Shown here: in pieces, positions 44,752-56,469 of the stretch
How the letters are laid out: every line of letters starts with the position of its first letter
Numbering within the stretch: the stretch's first letter is position 1
Assembly (NCBI RefSeq): GCF_003086295.3
Contig: NC_092045.1
Coordinates: 93,820,693 to 93,884,692, forward strand
DNA from: Arachis hypogaea
Taxonomy: Eukaryota; Streptophyta; Magnoliopsida; Fabales; Fabaceae
DNA length: 64,000 nucleotides
Reading direction: 5' to 3'
Translations under genes and position numbers: made by a program
The notes under the pieces: model-generated
Told to the model about the DNA's origin: nothing
Databases searched by the model: none
Seen by the model: only the letters and a program-made list of their open reading frames with translations

Positions 44752-45757
44752 TTATAATAAGGGATAAGTATTGTTTTGGTCCCTAACGTTGAGGGTGAGA
44801 ATCGAAACCGTCCCTCATTTAATTTTTTATTTAGAATCGTCCTTAACGTTTTTTTTCGTATTAAAATCGTCCTTTTAATTTTTTCAGACAAAAATACCCT
44901 CACTACTACCAACATCTTTACTAGCACCGGCACCAGCACCAGCACTAGCACTAACACAAGCAGAAGTAGAAAGCATAAAAAATCAATACAAAAGAGAAGG
45001 AAAAGCTCAAGCACAAAACCAAGAAGTAGAAGCAGAAATAAAAAAATCATAACAAGAACAAAACTAACAAAACCAGATTAGAAAATTAGGGATTATGATG
45101 AACAAATCCATTATTCAAATCTAGATTCAACAAATCAACATACAATAACGAAAAGGAAGAAGAACCCAGAAGATGCAGAACCCAGAAGAAGCAGAAGCAG
45201 AAGCACTCAAACAGAGGCAGAAAGTAGAAGACAAAGTAGAAGATGCAGAAGCAAAAGCACTCAAGCAAACCCAGAAGAAGCAGAAGACAAAGCAGAAACA
45301 AAGATCAAAGCAAGAAGTAGAAGCGGCGAGTCAGCGAGAAGCAGTGGCGAGAATGCGGCGGTGCAGAAGCCAAGGCTCTCTCCCTAGCTCGCGACGGCGA
45401 TGGCGACAGCAGCTCCAAGCTTCGCCGATGCCGTTCCTCTCCCCCCTTCCCCTTTCCTTTCCCCTCTCCCTTTCCCTTTCCCTTTTTTCTCCCCCCCACA
45501 CCGCATCCTTTCCCCTTCCCCCGTGTCTCCCCTCCCCCTTGTGTCTTTTCTTTTTTTTTAATTTTATATATTTTTATTTAAAAGAATTATTTATAAAAAG
45601 GGTAATTTTGTTATTTATAAATTTTTTTATTAAAAATGACGATTTTAAAATGAAATGTAACATTAAGGACGATTCTAAATTGAAAATTAGATGAGGGACG
45701 GTTTCGATTCTCACCCTCAATGTTAGGGACCAAAACAATACTTATCTCTTATAATAA
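44752..45757. mobile_element. Non-autonomous MULE with 9-bp target duplication
   Basis: TTATAATAA flanks both sides (44,752-44,760; 45,749-45,757). Element 44,761-45,748 opens GGGATAAGTATTGTTTTGGT; the right end complemented is GAGATAAGTATTGTTTTGGT, and the inverted repeats stay similar for about 130 bp (GAGGGTGAGAATCGAAACCG on both). The interior has AAGCAGAAG-type repeats and a GC-rich part (about 45,330-45,440) with a 173-codon chance frame. No transposase; acquired gene fragments are possible but unproven. Confidence 0.88.
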
Positions 45758-46690
45758 TAATAATAAAAATTTACAACTAATAATATTTGTACGAATTTAG
45801 ATTTTGTGTATTAATAATTTAAAAATATATGAAAATTAAGTCACTATTTATTATTAACAGCATTTTTAACTTAATTACTAGAATTATTTTTAGTTATACT
45901 AAAAACCAATATAAATAAATTTATAAATAAAAAAATCCATATTAAAGAAATTTAGAAATAACATATTAAAATTAAATAGACATAACAAATAAATTTAGGT
46001 CATTTTTTAAAATTTTTTTAGAACTAATCTAACAAAATCTTAATATTATAACTAAATTATTTAAACAATATTAAAGCTATTTAAATTTAGACCTTAGATA
46101 TACATATATTAAAGTCATTAACAACCAAATAAAATAATATCATCAATTTAAGCATGTAAAATTCGTATAAATTTAGATTATTCTTATATGAAGTAAGCAT
46201 CATCATTCGCTATCTATGCGACAAGGTATAAAATAATCATACCAAAAAACTAAATTAACATTTATTCTCTTTAATGACATTTCATTAACGCATTATTCGG
46301 ATGATAGTTTTTGAAAAAAATCAATAATATATTAAAAAAATTTTCATAATAAGAAATTTAAAAGGAGAAATTTTAAAAGCAATACCAAATTTTCAGATTG
46401 TATTTTCAATTCTGACACAAATATTCAAAACTTGAACTTAAAATGAGATAACTCAATTTCATTATGTGCTCTATTTCAAAAAAATTTTGGCAAAAAAATA
46501 TGGAGGATAAAATTTGAATTTGGCCTGTAAAACTCATTAAAAGTAATTAATCAATCAAAAATTAAACTCTTTCTAAGAAAATTAACTTTATCCACATTTT
46601 ATTAGGTTAGTAATAATATATAAATAGATTCAACAATTATTCAATAAAATAGAGCCAATTGTCTCTTTGTTGAACTCTTACATCCATATA
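45758..46690. other. AT-rich intergenic DNA
   Basis: No gene or clear repeat seen. Confidence 0.5.
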
Positions 46691-46699
46691 ATTAGAACT

Positions 46700-47250
46700 T
46701 AGAAATAACTTTAGATGATTGTGGCAAAGGACAATCGTATTGCAAAGTTAGTGTTACGAGGACTTCCTGAAATGGTGATTTGGGTTTGAACGTGAGGTCC
46801 AGACTTCTTCTGAAGCGGCGTCCGACTTGTGCTGGTGTCGAGGTGCCACCGTCCGAGTTCCTCGTGAGGAGGTGGGTGGTGGTACCTGCAAGAGACTCTG
46901 GTGCTTAAGTTAGCAAAGACTTTAAGCATATTTTTAGTAGATTGAGACTTAAATATACTTGAGGGGTGTATTTATAATAGAATAGCTAATCACCTTTTGG
47001 AATAGTTCTACCTTTGTTAGTGGATAACCATTTTCTTTATCTTAGGAGTTTATTGAGATTTACTTTTTAGATGAGGTAGAAATAGTAAGAGAAATTTGAA
47101 AAAGTAGTTATTTATTTGAATAAGTGGAACTAAACCTCTCTAGTTGCATGACTGCATTTGACCTCTTAATTTCTTTTTTGGGTGGACCTTCTTCCTTATT
47201 AGATCAAGCTTTGTGTTTTAGGTTAGTGTATAAACAGTTAAATAAAAAAA
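46700..47250 (-). repeat. LTR remnant, minus orientation
   Basis: In minus sense: TTATAAATACACCCCTC (TATA region), TGCTAACTTAAGCACCAGAG, TCTCTTGCAGGTACCACC, then TGGACCTCACGTTCAAACCC. This arrangement (TATA, R, and a U5 ending in paired GGACCTCAC phrases) is shared with 38,840-39,380 and is known to me from legume LTR retrotransposons. A 72-codon frame at 46,711-46,929 lies inside and is not a gene. Confidence 0.5.
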
Positions 47251-50090
47251 ATAATTTTACATCAGAATAACCATCAAATGACAAGAATATGACAATATCA
47301 ATAAAAGATTAAAAAAATTATAATTTATATTTTAAAAAATTAATTTCAATAAAAAAATACATTTTTACTCTATAAAATAATTAAAGAACAAAAATAAATT
47401 TAAAAATTAAATAAAATACTTACTCTAAAATTATAGTAGGAATCGGAGAGAGAATTGGACACATATACTTTTTCTAAAATATTATTCACGTAAATTTTAT
47501 TAGTCATGTAGGTATGTCTATTAATATTAAATGAATAAATCCTGGTTCATGAAAAAATTAATTGTCTATTTCCATTAAAATTGACTCAGAAATTTAAGCA
47601 ATGTTTATGATTTTAATTAATTATTAAATGTATTAAATATTATTATGACTATTATTTTTATTATACAATATAAAAATGATATGATTTAAATTTATTACAA
47701 TGATTGATAATTAATAAAATTTTAGACACTAAATATTAATTTTTATATAATTTAAAAAAATATATTTTCTAAATATTCTAAAATAAAAGAGGTATCTATA
47801 TCGGCACTAAAATACGTCGTGTAACATTTTTAACGCCAAATTGTAAGATGATATAATAATAATAATTCCTTCATAATTCATATTAAAAATATTTGCCACT
47901 ACTTTTTCCATCCAAAAAGCTAAACCTTATAAATCTTAAAAGGTACGGTTGGATTTACATGTGTGACTATAGGAGTTTATCCACATTAAAATCGATATGA
48001 CCAAAATATTAATTTAATCCGTACTAAAATTATTAGCTTAGATCGAATTTAATATCTACATATTTTAGGCTTATTAAGTTGAATATCGAATATATTTAAT
48101 AAAAAAATAAAAAATAAAAAATATTCTTAAAATAAAAAAAAATTAAAAAATAAATAATTCAAAAAAATTTGTTTTTTTTCACCTATTTACTTCTAAATTA
48201 CTATCAAATAATATCTTCTTAAATAATAAAAATAATACAACTAAATATATAAATAATAATAAAAATGTCAAACAAAATAATCAAATCTAACTCTCCGACA
48301 TTCTAACAATAAAAACGAATATATAAGTAATAATAAAAATGGTAATATTCTAACCTTTCAAGTGCAACACAAATTGAAAACTAAATCAAACTAAAAAAAA
48401 CTTAAACATTGCATAACATAAGATAATTTTTATTTATTTATTTTGTAGATATGTATATATAAATATGAAATATGCGATCCAATTGTATTTAATTGCGGAT
48501 CATATTATATCCACATATGGTGGATCGGATAGGAATAAATATTGTAGATAAACAAATTGAATTTGATCAATAAAAATCTATAATCAAATTATAATAAGAG
48601 AAGATTTTGGAGGCTAGCAATTTTTAGTATTTTTGGCCATTATTTTATCAATACAAATATTAAATTATCTTTAATAAATAAATTTTATTAATTTATATAT
48701 ACAATTTTTAAAAAATATGAATATAAATTATATTAATTTATATGTATAAATTCTAGCTAATACATATAAGTATAAATTATATATTTTTTATATGTAAAAC
48801 TTTTATAAAAATAAATATAAATTATTGTTGATTAAATACTGATAAAAAATAATAATATTTATTGATAATATATCATTGTCTTTATAATAATTCAAGACTG
48901 CCATTAACTACCATGTTATTGAAAACAATATATTTAAATTCCAAGTATTTTGACTAGAACATAATTTAGTATAAAATAAAAATTAATGTTATCTAAAATT
49001 CAAAAAATGTTAATTTAATTTAATTTTATTTCATTTCATTTTTTACAGTAAATGTTTTCTCAAAGATTTATTTGTAATAATTAAGTTAAAATTTTCTAAA
49101 GAAAATAAATAGCTTGCTTTCTTGCATAATCTGGTGCTGAAAAATAAGGCATAATTCAGCACTAAATGTGAACGCCTTTTCAAAGGTTATGTGGCTCTTG
49201 ATAATATTTATCTAACCACTAGGTCTCTATACAATAAAATAATGAAGCATTGCGTTGGGTCTATATCAAAGACCAAGTCCTTAAGCCGGTCATCAATTGT
49301 GAAGTAAATGTGTAAATCAATAATTGTATCACGTTACATAATAAATCTGAAAAAACAAAAGAGCTATAATAACTCCAATCTACATCAACATTCATCTATT
49401 ATTATATATATGGTCCAAAATGGCAACCTAGTTCTGCCTTTACATGTCATCCATGAGGATTAGCTCAACCACAACCTTTCATGATGGAAATTTTTTTTTT
49501 CAGATCACGGTTGATTACTGCATTATGCAGTCTTTAACTATTTTTTTTCTGGTAATCGATATATATTTGTTCGTTTTTTAAAATAATTTGATATTAGGTT
49601 AGTATATTATGGATTTAAATATTATAATAGGAATAATTTTAATGAATAAATAGTTTGAATAATTAGTTTGAAAATTTCAACAGTTATATTATTAATGAAT
49701 TAAGGAGAGAGTATAGTATAAAGATCAATGAACTATAGCTTAAATAACATAATCTCTCTATTTTTACCTAAAAATTTTAGATTCGAGTCTCACTCTTAAT
49801 TAAAAAAAAAAAAAAGAAGAGAGTACAAAGGTTAGTGGAGTTTAATATATTTGTTAGTTAGTTACAATAAACTCCACGATGACCTATTTATAGGCTCCAT
49901 AAGTTAATTTTAGATAATTCAAAATGTTAGATATTTCTAGTACCTGATTTATTTATTTAACTTTTAGACTTTTCTATCATAATATCTAGATATTTATTTT
50001 TATGAAATAAAATCATGAAAATTCTATAAAGTTCTACAAATGTGTAGCATCATTAATAGTCCTTTTTGATGCATATTTGTGTAACTCTAA
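47251..50090. other. AT-rich intergenic DNA
   Basis: Nearly 2.8 kb without gene signals. The part beyond about 49,750 is probably the 3' flank of the copia fragment, possibly including its 3' LTR. Confidence 0.5.
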
Positions 50091-50097
50091 GCATCTA

Positions 50098-51070
50098 TCA
50101 AAATAGATTGAACTTTGATCTTGGTAGTACTTTAGTGATAATGTCTGCCAGTTACTCATCTGTATTGCAATACTCGATCTTTATCTTTTTCTCCAATATA
50201 TCTTCTCGTATAAAATGATACTTGATAGCTATATGCTTGGTCCTACTATGATGGACTAGATTGTTTGCCATTGCTATTCCTAACTTGCTGTTGCACAACA
50301 TAATTGTTAATTCTTCTTGTTGTTCTCCTATGTTTTTGACTGTTTTCCTTAGATATATAACTTGACTAATAGCATTTGCGATTGCAACATACTCAACTTC
50401 AGCAGATGATTGAGTCACCTTTTTTTGTTTTTTTGATACCCAAGAGAATACTCTAGATCCTAGTATAAATGCATATCCAAAAGTGCTTTTCATGTCGTCA
50501 ATTAATTCTTCCCAATCACTATCGATATAATCAAGTAGTTTTGGATCTTCAGTAGATTTATAGTGAATGCCATATTATTTTGTGCCTTTTAGATGTCTTA
50601 AGATTCTTTTTGTAGTCCTATAGTACGTTTGACTTGGTTTTTGCAGGAATCTTGATACTAAACTTCTTGCATACATGATGTCGGGTCTTGTGGTAGTTAG
50701 ATAAAAAAGACATCCAATGAGACTTATGTATTGCAAAGCATATGTCTCTCCAGATCCATCTTCTTTTTGTAATTTTTCATTATGGACTAGAGTAGTAGAC
50801 ACTGCTTTGCAATTATTCATTTTGAACCTTTGTAGCAAATTTTGAGTGTATTTTCTTTGCGACATGAAAATTCCGTCTTCATTTTGGTTTACCTCAATGT
50901 CAAGAAAATAGTGCATCAATCCTAAGACAGTCATCTCAAATATCTGCTTTATTTATTCTTTGAATTCTCTGATCATAGTCTCATTGTTTTCTGTGTAGAT
51001 AAGATCGTCCACGTACAAGGAAACTATAAGAGTGTTTGAATTACCTTGCATCTTGATGTAGAATGTGTTG
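50098..51070 (-). pseudogene. Ty1/copia reverse transcriptase-RNase H fragment
   Basis: Minus-strand pieces: LIVSLYVDDLIYTENN with the RT catalytic YVDD near 51,010, then GLMHYFLDIEVNQNEDGIFM, MSQRKYTQNLLQRF, STTLVHNEKLQKEDG and RRILRHLKG-like sequence; after a TAA, YGIHYKSTEDPKLLDYIDSD and RNase H (MKSTFGYAFILGSRVFSWVS, VTQSSAEVEYVAIANAISQ, HHSRTKHIAIKYHFIRE), ending ADIITKVLPRSKFNLF at 50,098. At least three in-frame stops break it. Gag, protease, integrase and a 5' LTR are absent: it is a truncated relic. Confidence 0.85.
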
Positions 51071-51204
51071 GGTGTTTTCTCTCCTTTGTGAGGCTCAAGT
51101 CCAATATTTTGAGGGTGTCTCTTTGCACCCATTGTGCCACAACTCTAATAAGATTTTGGGGTTATTGAGAGGTAGAGAGTGTAGCCACCAAAGTGAGAGA
51201 GAAG

Positions 51205-51580
51205 AGGGAAAACAGAATATCCGTTTTTATGCAAAGCAGTAAATTTTAAATGGTAGTTTCTCATTCATTTACCGTTGGATCGGCTTGAAATTTGAACTGT
51301 GTGTTCTTCTCATTTTGTTCTTTATTCTGGTTGGTGGAGATGTTGATTGGAGGTTTGCAATTGGAGAAATTGGCTTTGCAAGAGAGAAATTAGGTTTCCC
51401 ATTTTTACACAGAGCAGCAATCTTTGAACGGCAATTTCTCATTCTTTCACCGTTGGATCGATGTGAAATTTGGACTGTAGATTCTTCACATCTTTTTCTT
51501 CATTCTGAATGGTGGAGATTTTAATGAAAGATTTGCAGAGGAAGAAATTGGCTTCGACAACAGCTTTATTTTTTGGGTAT
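51205..51580 (+). repeat. Direct duplication of ~180 bp
   Basis: Two diverged copies in tandem: each has AAAGCAGTAAATTTTAAATG/ACAGAGCAGCAATCTTTGAA, TTTCTCATTC, ACCGTTGGATCG, TGAAATTTG and GAGAAATTGGCTT-like parts. Copies start about 51,215 and 51,400. No family assigned; it is the DNA into which the gypsy element at 51,636 inserted. Confidence 0.6.
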
Positions 51581-51635
51581 ATTTCATCTTCTTACTTCAC
51601 ATTTATGAGCTTTGGTGCTTTAATATTTTGGCTGG

Positions 51636-53211
51636 TGATGAGCGGATATTTTATACGCTTTTTGGAGGTGTTTTCATATAGTTTTTAGTAGGATTTAGCT
51701 ACTTTTTAGTACATTTTTATTAGTTTTTATGCAAAAATCACATTTCTGGACTTTATCATTAGTTTGTGTGTTTTTCTATGATTTCAGGTATTTTCTGGCT
51801 GAAATTGAGGGATCTGAGCAAAAATATGATTTAGAGGTTGAAAAAAGACTGTAGATGCTGTTAGATTATGACCTTTCTGCACTCGAAATGAAATTTTTGG
51901 AGCTACATAAGTCCAAATGGCACGCTCTCAATTGCGTTGGAAAGTAGACATCCAGGGCTTTCCAGCAATATATAATAGTTCATACTTTGCCCAAGTTTAG
52001 ACGACACAAACTGGCATTCAACGCCAACTTTCTGTCCTATTCTGGCATTAAACGCCAGAAACAAGTTACAAACCAGAGTTAAACGCCAAATAAAGGTTAC
52101 AAATTGGCATTTAACTCCAAGAATAGAACATGCACGTGAAAGCTTCAATGCTCAGCCCCAGCACACATCAAGTGGGCCCCAGAAGTGGATTTCTGCACTA
52201 TCTATCTTAGTTTACTCATTTTCTATAAACCTAGGTTACTAGTTGAGTATATAAACTACTTTTAGAGATTTATTTTGTACCTCATGATATTTTACATCTG
52301 AATTTGTATCTTTGACGGCATGAGTCTCTAAACCCATGGTTGGGGGTGAGGAGCTCTACTGTGTCTCGATGAATTAATGCAATTATTTCTGTTTTCTATT
52401 CAATCACGCTTATTTCTATTCTAAGATGTTCATTCACACTTCAACATGATGAATGTGATGATCCGTGACACTCATCACCATTCTCAACCTATGAACGCGT
52501 GCCTGACAACCACTTCCGTTCTACCTTAAATTGAATGGATGTCTCTTGAGTTCCTGGCTCACGAGTTTGACTGCCTCTCCTGACAACAGAGCATTCAAAT
52601 CCGTGAGATCAGAGTCTTCGTGGTATGAGCTAGAATCAATTGGCAGCATTCCTGAGATCCGAAAAGTCTAAACATTGTCTGTGGTATTCCGAGTAGGATC
52701 CGGGAAGGGATGACTGTGACGAGCTTCAAACTCATGAATGTTGGGCGTGGTGACAGACGCAAAAGGATCAATGGATCCTATTTCAACATTAGTGAGAACC
52801 AACAGATGATTAGCCATGTACATGAACCCTTTTCACGGAGAGGACGGCTGGTAGCCATTGATAACGATGATCCACCAACATACAGCTTGCCATGGAAGGA
52901 GACCTGCGTGCGTGAAGAAGAAGACAGTAGGAAAACAGAAATTCAAGGGACAGAGCATCTCCAAAACTCCAACCCATTCTCCATTACTGCGTAACAAGTA
53001 TTCATTTCATGCTCTTTCACCTTTTACAATTAAAACTAAAAATAACTATTGATATCCTGACTAAGAATAATAAGATAACCATAACTTGCTTCAATCCGGC
53101 AATCTCTGTGGGATCGACCCTTGCTCACGTAAGGTATTACTTGGATGACCCAGTGCACTTGCTGGTTAGTTGTGCAGAATTACATAGTGTGAGTGTAATT
53201 TTCGTGCACCA
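51636..53211 (+). repeat. 5' LTR of the old gypsy element
   Basis: Starts TGATGAGCGG, ends GTGCACCA. Palindromic units at 52,011, 52,042, 52,073 and 52,104 (exactly 31 bp apart) lie in U3; a TATATAAA box is at 52,250-52,257. U5 carries TGTGGGATCGACCCTTGCTC, shared with the other LTRs in the window. 1,576 bp. Confidence 0.9.
52250..52257 (+). promoter_or_regulatory. Putative TATA box of the 5' LTR
   Basis: TATATAAA about 130 bp downstream of the last palindromic unit; the same order (array, then TATA) is found in the LTRs of the other element. Confidence 0.6.
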
Positions 53212-53217
53212 AGTTTT

Positions 53218-53234
53218 TGGCGCCGTTGTCGGGA
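53218..53234 (+). other. Primer binding site, tRNA-Asp type
   Basis: TGGCGCCGTTGTCGGGA, 6 nt after the LTR end; one base differs from the site of the younger element. Confidence 0.85.
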
Positions 53235-54311
53235 ATTGTTTGAGTTTGAACAACTGACGGTTTATTTTGTTACTTAGATTAGGAAAAATTTATCTTTTTG
53301 GTTTAGAGTCACTAGGATTGCATCTTTTATTATTCCTTTTAAAAATCTTTCAAAAATATTATTTTTCTTCATTTGTTTTTAATTTTTCTTTGAGTCTTTT
53401 GTTTGAGTTTAGTTTCATATTTTAAGTTTGGTGTCAATTGCATGTGTTTTATTTTCCTTTAAATTTTCGAGTTTGTGTTCATCGTTCTTGCTATTTTTCT
53501 TGTTTGATCTTTAGTTTTTCTTGTTTTGTGTCTTTTCTTGTTTTTCTTGTGCATTTTCAAATTATCAGTATTTAAAAAATTATATATATTAAATACCTTT
53601 TTAAAACACGTTAAATTTATAGCTCAATTGGCTAGAGCATTGTGCTTGTGTTCTTAGTAATTGGGTATCTTCCTTTTAAAACTTTTTCAAAAATAATTTT
53701 TTCTTTGATTAAATCTTGTGTCAAACTTTTAAGTTTGGTGTTCTCTTGTTATTTTTCTTTAATTTTCAAAAATTTATTTTTAGTTTTCTAAAAGTTTTAA
53801 GTTTGGTGTTTTTTTTGTGTGTTCTTGAGTCTTTGAATTTTATTCTTGTTGTTCTTGTGAGTCTTCAAGGTGTTCTTGAGTCTTCTTTGTATTTTGATCT
53901 TAAAATTTTTAAGTTTGGTGTTCCTTGGTATTTTTCCTCCAAAATTTTCGAAAAACAAGGAGCATTAGATCTAAAAATTTTAAGTCTTGTGTCTTTTGTG
54001 TGTTTTTCTCTTTCCTCATAAAATTCAAAAATAAAAAATATCCTTTCCTTTAATTACTCATAATTTTTGAATCCCTTGGGTTGACTTGGTCAAAAATTTT
54101 CAAATCATATCCTTTTAAGATTTTTAAAATCATATCTTTTTCAAAAACATCCTAACCACTTTCTCTCTCCTCACTTTTTCGAAAGTCCACATAAAATATT
54201 TTCAAATATTTTTTTATTTATTTTAGTTTTTATTTTATTTTATTTTATTATTTCAAATATTTTTTTAATAAAATAAATAAAATAAATCCACATCATCTCC
54301 CTTTCTCCATC
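53235..54311 (+). other. Leader of the old gypsy element
   Basis: T-rich leader. The motif TAAGTTTGGTGT occurs four times (53,423, 53,730, 53,798, 53,910). At 53,615-53,650 is a tRNA-like 5' half (TTATAGCTCAATTGGCTAGAGCAT). Confidence 0.75.
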
Positions 54312-56462
54312 ATGGACCTAAGTGAAAATGAACAGTCTAGAAGGATTCTGGGGTCATATACTAACCCCACTACTGCTTCATATGGGAGTAGTATCTGTAT
54401 ACCCTCCATCGGAGTCAGTAATTTTGAGTTGAATCCTCAGCTCATTATCATGGTGCAGCAAAATTGCCAGTATTCCGGTCTTCTACAAGAAGAACCTACT
54501 GAGTTTCTGGCACAGTTCTTACAAATTGCTAACACAGTACATGATAAGAAAGTAGATCAGGATGTCTACAGATTATTACTATTTCCATTTGCTATAAAAG
54601 ACCAAGCTAAGAGGTGGTTAAATAACTAACCTAAAGCTAGCATAAGAACATGAAAATAGTTGTCAGACAAATTTCTGAATCAATATTTCCCTCCTAAGAG
54701 GATGACACAGCTAAGACTGAACATCCAAGACTTTAAATAAGAGGATAATGAATCCCTTTACAATGCCTGGGAGAGGTACAGAGAGATGCTAAGGAAATGC
54801 CCTTTTGAAATATTTTCAGAATAGGTGCAGTTAGACATCTTCTACTATGGGCTTACAGCAAAAGCTCAGATATCTCTAGACCACTCAGCTGGTGGATCTA
54901 TACATATGAGAAAAATAACTAAAGAGGCTCAAGAGCTCATTGATACAGTTGCTAGAAATCAACATCTGTACTTAAGTAGTGAGTCTTCCATAAAAAAAGA
55001 GGCTAAGGCAGTGTCCACTTAACTTAGTCCTCTAGAACAAGTTGCTAAAATCAATCAGCATTTATGTTATCTGACAGAACAGTTGGCAGAATTTAAAGAG
55101 ATGTTACAAGACACTAAGGATGCTAACAGGAACATGGAAGCACAACTTGACCAGACAAGACAGCAGTTATAAAAAAGATAATAGAAGAATGCCAAGCAGT
55201 TCAATTAAGGAGTGAAAAAATATTGAATACCTCAGCTCAAAACAGCAGAAAGCCAAGAAAAGAACAAATAATAGAGGATGAGAAGACTGCTACCCAGAAT
55301 CCTTCTGAGAACAGTAAGAGCCCAGAGAGGAATGATTATGGCATTCAAACACCAGAAAAGGGTGAAAAACTGGCGTTAAATGCCCAGTGGATGCCCAGTT
55401 CTGGCGTTCAAACGACAGAAAAGGGAGAAAAATTGGCGTTAAATGCCAACCCATGTTCAGTTCTGGCGTTCAAACGCCAAAAAAGGGAGGAAATCTGGCG
55501 TTAAACGCCAATCCAGCCCCTAATCCTGGCGTTCAAACGCCTATGAGGGGTCAGACACTTGCAAGTGCTGATAATAACTCCCTCAAGAAGGCTTCTCAAC
55601 CTACCTCTGTAGGAAATAAACCTGCAGCAACCAAGGTTGAAGAATATAAAGCCAAAATACCTTATCCTCAGAAACTCCGCCAAGCGGAACATGATAAACA
55701 ATTTGCTCGCTTTGCAGACTATCTCAGGACTCTTGAAATCAAGATTCTGTTTGCAGAGGCACTTGAGCAAATACTCTCTTATGGTAAGTTCATGAAAGAG
55801 ATCTTAAGTCATAAGAAGGATTGGAGAGAAACTAAAAAAGTTCTCCTCACTGAAGAATGCAGTGCAATCATTTTAAAGAGCTTACCAGAGAAGCTTAAGG
55901 ATCCTAGAAGCTTTATGATACCATGCACATTAGAGGGTACCTGTACCAAGACAGCTCTATGTGATCTTGGAGCAAGTATCAACCTAATCCCTGCATCCAC
56001 TGTCAGAAAGCTTGGGTTGACTGAAGAGGTCAAACCAACCCAGATTTGTCTTCAACTCGCTAATGGCTCCATTAAATACCTATCAGGCATAATTGAGGAT
56101 ATGATTGTCACAGTTAGGCTATTTGCCTTTTCCACTGACTTTGTAGTGCTGGAAATGGAGGAGCACAAGAGTGCAACCCTCATTCTAGGAAGACCTTTCC
56201 TAGCAACTGGACGAACCCTCATTGACGTCTAAAAAGGGGAAGTAACCCTGAGAGTCAATGAGGATGAGTTTAGGCTGAATGCTATTGAAGCAATGAAGCA
56301 CCCAGACACATTAAAAGATTGCATGTATGTTGATATTATTGACTCCCTGGTACAGGAGATCAGTATGGCTGAGAGTCTCGAATCAGAGCTAGAGGATATC
56401 TTTAAAGATGTTCAGCCTGATCTGGAGGAACCAAAGGAAATAAAAGAACCTCAAAAAATTCC
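54312..56462 (+). pseudogene. Gag-protease region of the old gypsy element
   Basis: Begins MDLSENEQSRRILGSYTNPT. Gag domain follows (PQLIIMVQQNCQYSG, LLLFPFAIKDQAKRWLNN, LDIFYYGLTAKAQISLDHSA), crossed by stops near 54,627, 54,656, 54,736 and 54,822. The linker at 55,370-55,545 is made of six 31-bp palindromic units, read as LALNA, SGVQT and VLAFKRQK in shifting frames. Protease: MIPCTLEGTCTKTALCDLGA with the active-site Asp codon at 55,963-55,965 and ILGRPFLATGRTLIDV. Stops at 56,230 and 56,465 follow. No CCHC knuckle seen. Confidence 0.85.
55370..55545. repeat. Palindromic array inside gag coding sequence, six units
   Basis: Units start near 55,370, 55,401, 55,433, 55,463, 55,495 and 55,526: steps of 31, 32, 30, 32 and 31 bp. 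As 31 is not a multiple of three, successive units are read in different frames, so the DNA and not the peptide is what repeats. Confidence 0.9.
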
Positions 56463-56469
56463 TTAGGAA

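Noticed and set aside
45173..45694. 173-codon frame with Q/E/K repeats
   Set aside because: Composed of AAGCAGAAG-type repeats and GC-rich sequence within a MULE, ending in its terminal repeat; no homology recognised.
53615..53650. A functional tRNA gene
   Set aside because: Only the 5' half with an A-box can be made out; no anticodon arm, B-box or acceptor pairing.
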